Of a stretch of 64,000 nucleotides of DNA, positions 63,471 through 64,000 are shown in pieces. The stretch spans positions 62,001-126,000 of the forward strand of contig CADEHE010000011.1 of the NCBI GenBank assembly GCA_902826775.1, read 5' to 3'. The notes below the pieces were generated by a model, which was not told the DNA's origin, did not search any database, and saw nothing but the letters and a program-made list of their open reading frames with translations. Numbering within the stretch: position 1 is the first letter of the stretch; each line of letters opens with the position of its first letter. Both the position numbers and the translations under genes were made by a program. The stretch is from an uncultured Pseudomonadota bacterium (GTDB taxonomy: Bacteria > Pseudomonadota > Gammaproteobacteria > Burkholderiales > JALYOK01).

Positions 63471-63584
63471 TCGGGATTTTCCTTGTTGAGAACCAGTTAA
63501 ACGGGAAAGATAATACTAAGGCGGCGCCGACGTGTCTAGCGCCCTGCGGTATGCTGACATTGGTCAACATCAAGGTGTATCTCC

Positions 63585-64000
63585 ATGCAAAACTTGCCTG
63601 CGCTTCTTCTCGCGTTCGCGCTCGCGCTACCATCGAACTCGGTCCGTGCCGACGAGCCCCGCTATGAGCAGCTACGCTCGGTCAACGCCGAAGGCATCGG
63701 CAAGTTCTACATGGGCCGCGAGATTGCGCACGTCATGGGCCACCCAGCCGCGGACTGGTTGGAGCGCCCCGAGCGCGAGCGCGAAGAACGTCCCGATTTG
63801 CTATTGGCGGCGCTGGAATTGCAGCCCGGCATGAAAGTGGCAGACATCGGCGCCGGCACCGGCTACCACAGCCGCCGCTTCGCGCAGCTCGTGGGCGAGC
63901 AGGGCACAGTGTACGCAGTGGATATCCAACCGGAGATGCTGCAGCTGCTCGAGCAAAATATGACGAGCTACAGTGTTCGCAATGTGCGACCGGTCCTTGG
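63585..64000 (+). CDS. Exported class I SAM-dependent methyltransferase, partial at window edge
   Basis: The first 138 codons are visible. A signal-like N-terminus (ALLLAFALALPSNSVRADEP) precedes KFYMGREIAHVMGHPAADWL and the Rossmann motif VADIGAGTGYHSRRFAQLVG with YAVDIQPEMLQLL (acidic residue after strand 2). This layout is known from predicted periplasmic methyltransferase-like proteins in betaproteobacteria. The 3' part is beyond the window, so the substrate-binding region cannot be judged. The ATG fits the reading frame best; I see no clear ribosome-binding site. Confidence 0.85.
   Translation, partial: MQNLPALLLAFALALPSNSVRADEPRYEQLRSVNAEGIGKFYMGREIAHVMGHPAADWLERPEREREERPDLLLAALELQPGMKVADIGAGTGYHSRRFAQLVGEQGTVYAVDIQPEMLQLLEQNMTSYSVRNVRPVL

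Overview
The window looks like chromosomal DNA of a free-living betaproteobacterium. Support for this comes from the moderately high GC content, from housekeeping neighbourhoods typical of that class (fur divergent from bamE-dapB; carA/carB/greA; sucCD; an RNB-family RNase beside a YqiA-type esterase and a TonB-like protein), from a Bug/TctC-type solute receptor, and from a PEP-CTERM-type exported protein. I saw no phage, transposase, CRISPR array, rRNA or tRNA.

Layout. 1-2.7 kb: YqgE/AlgH (partial), a class I photolyase, a solitary 24-residue PqqA precursor with its own terminator, and an AHSA1-type protein. 2.7-7.1 kb (minus): TonB-like protein, RNB exonuclease, YqiA esterase. 7.3-9.7 kb: a MarR regulator with four extra C-terminal cysteines, divergent from a redoxin and a truncated-haemoglobin lipoprotein, with three copies of a 19-bp operator-like element between them. 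10-24 kb: housekeeping genes (NDUFA9-like protein, Slt, TerC, UspA, DUF2889, threonine dehydratase, sucCD, RlmI, MFS), then fur followed on the same strand by an exported guanyl-specific RNase and a barstar inhibitor, and bamE-dapB ending in a 98-bp tandem duplication. 24-31 kb: a zinc-ribbon/Sel1 membrane protein, then carA, a histidine phosphatase, carB and greA behind a strong promoter followed at once by a terminator-like hairpin. 31-37 kb: TctC and TRAP receptors, hydroxypyruvate isomerase, a small cytochrome c with a CX3CH haem motif, and several exported proteins of unknown role. 37-43 kb: two exported proteins with unusual C-terminal tails and a response regulator/hybrid kinase pair. 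43-54 kb: acyl-CoA ligase, SDR, glutaredoxin-DinB fusion, Gfo/Idh, pabA with a CmcJ-like gene, a class III aminotransferase, a frameshifted SemiSWEET/PQ-loop gene and ilvE. 54-63 kb: a five-gene operon with four large dihaem proteins and one lipoprotein. The window ends in a secreted methyltransferase-like gene.

The most distinctive element is the operon at 54.4-63.2 kb. It encodes eight CXXCH haem sites in four proteins. Three of these share a C-terminal W-x-x-AP-[YF]-[LM]-HN signature of the MauG/RoxA-type dihaem peroxidase/oxygenase world. I infer a periplasmic or membrane-anchored oxidative system whose substrate I cannot tell from sequence. Other observations worth following up are the orphan pqqA, the MarR/redoxin/globin unit with its triple operator, the fur-RNase-barstar arrangement, the carA leader hairpin and the dapB 3'-end duplication.

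All calls come from reading the sequence and translations; no database search was run.
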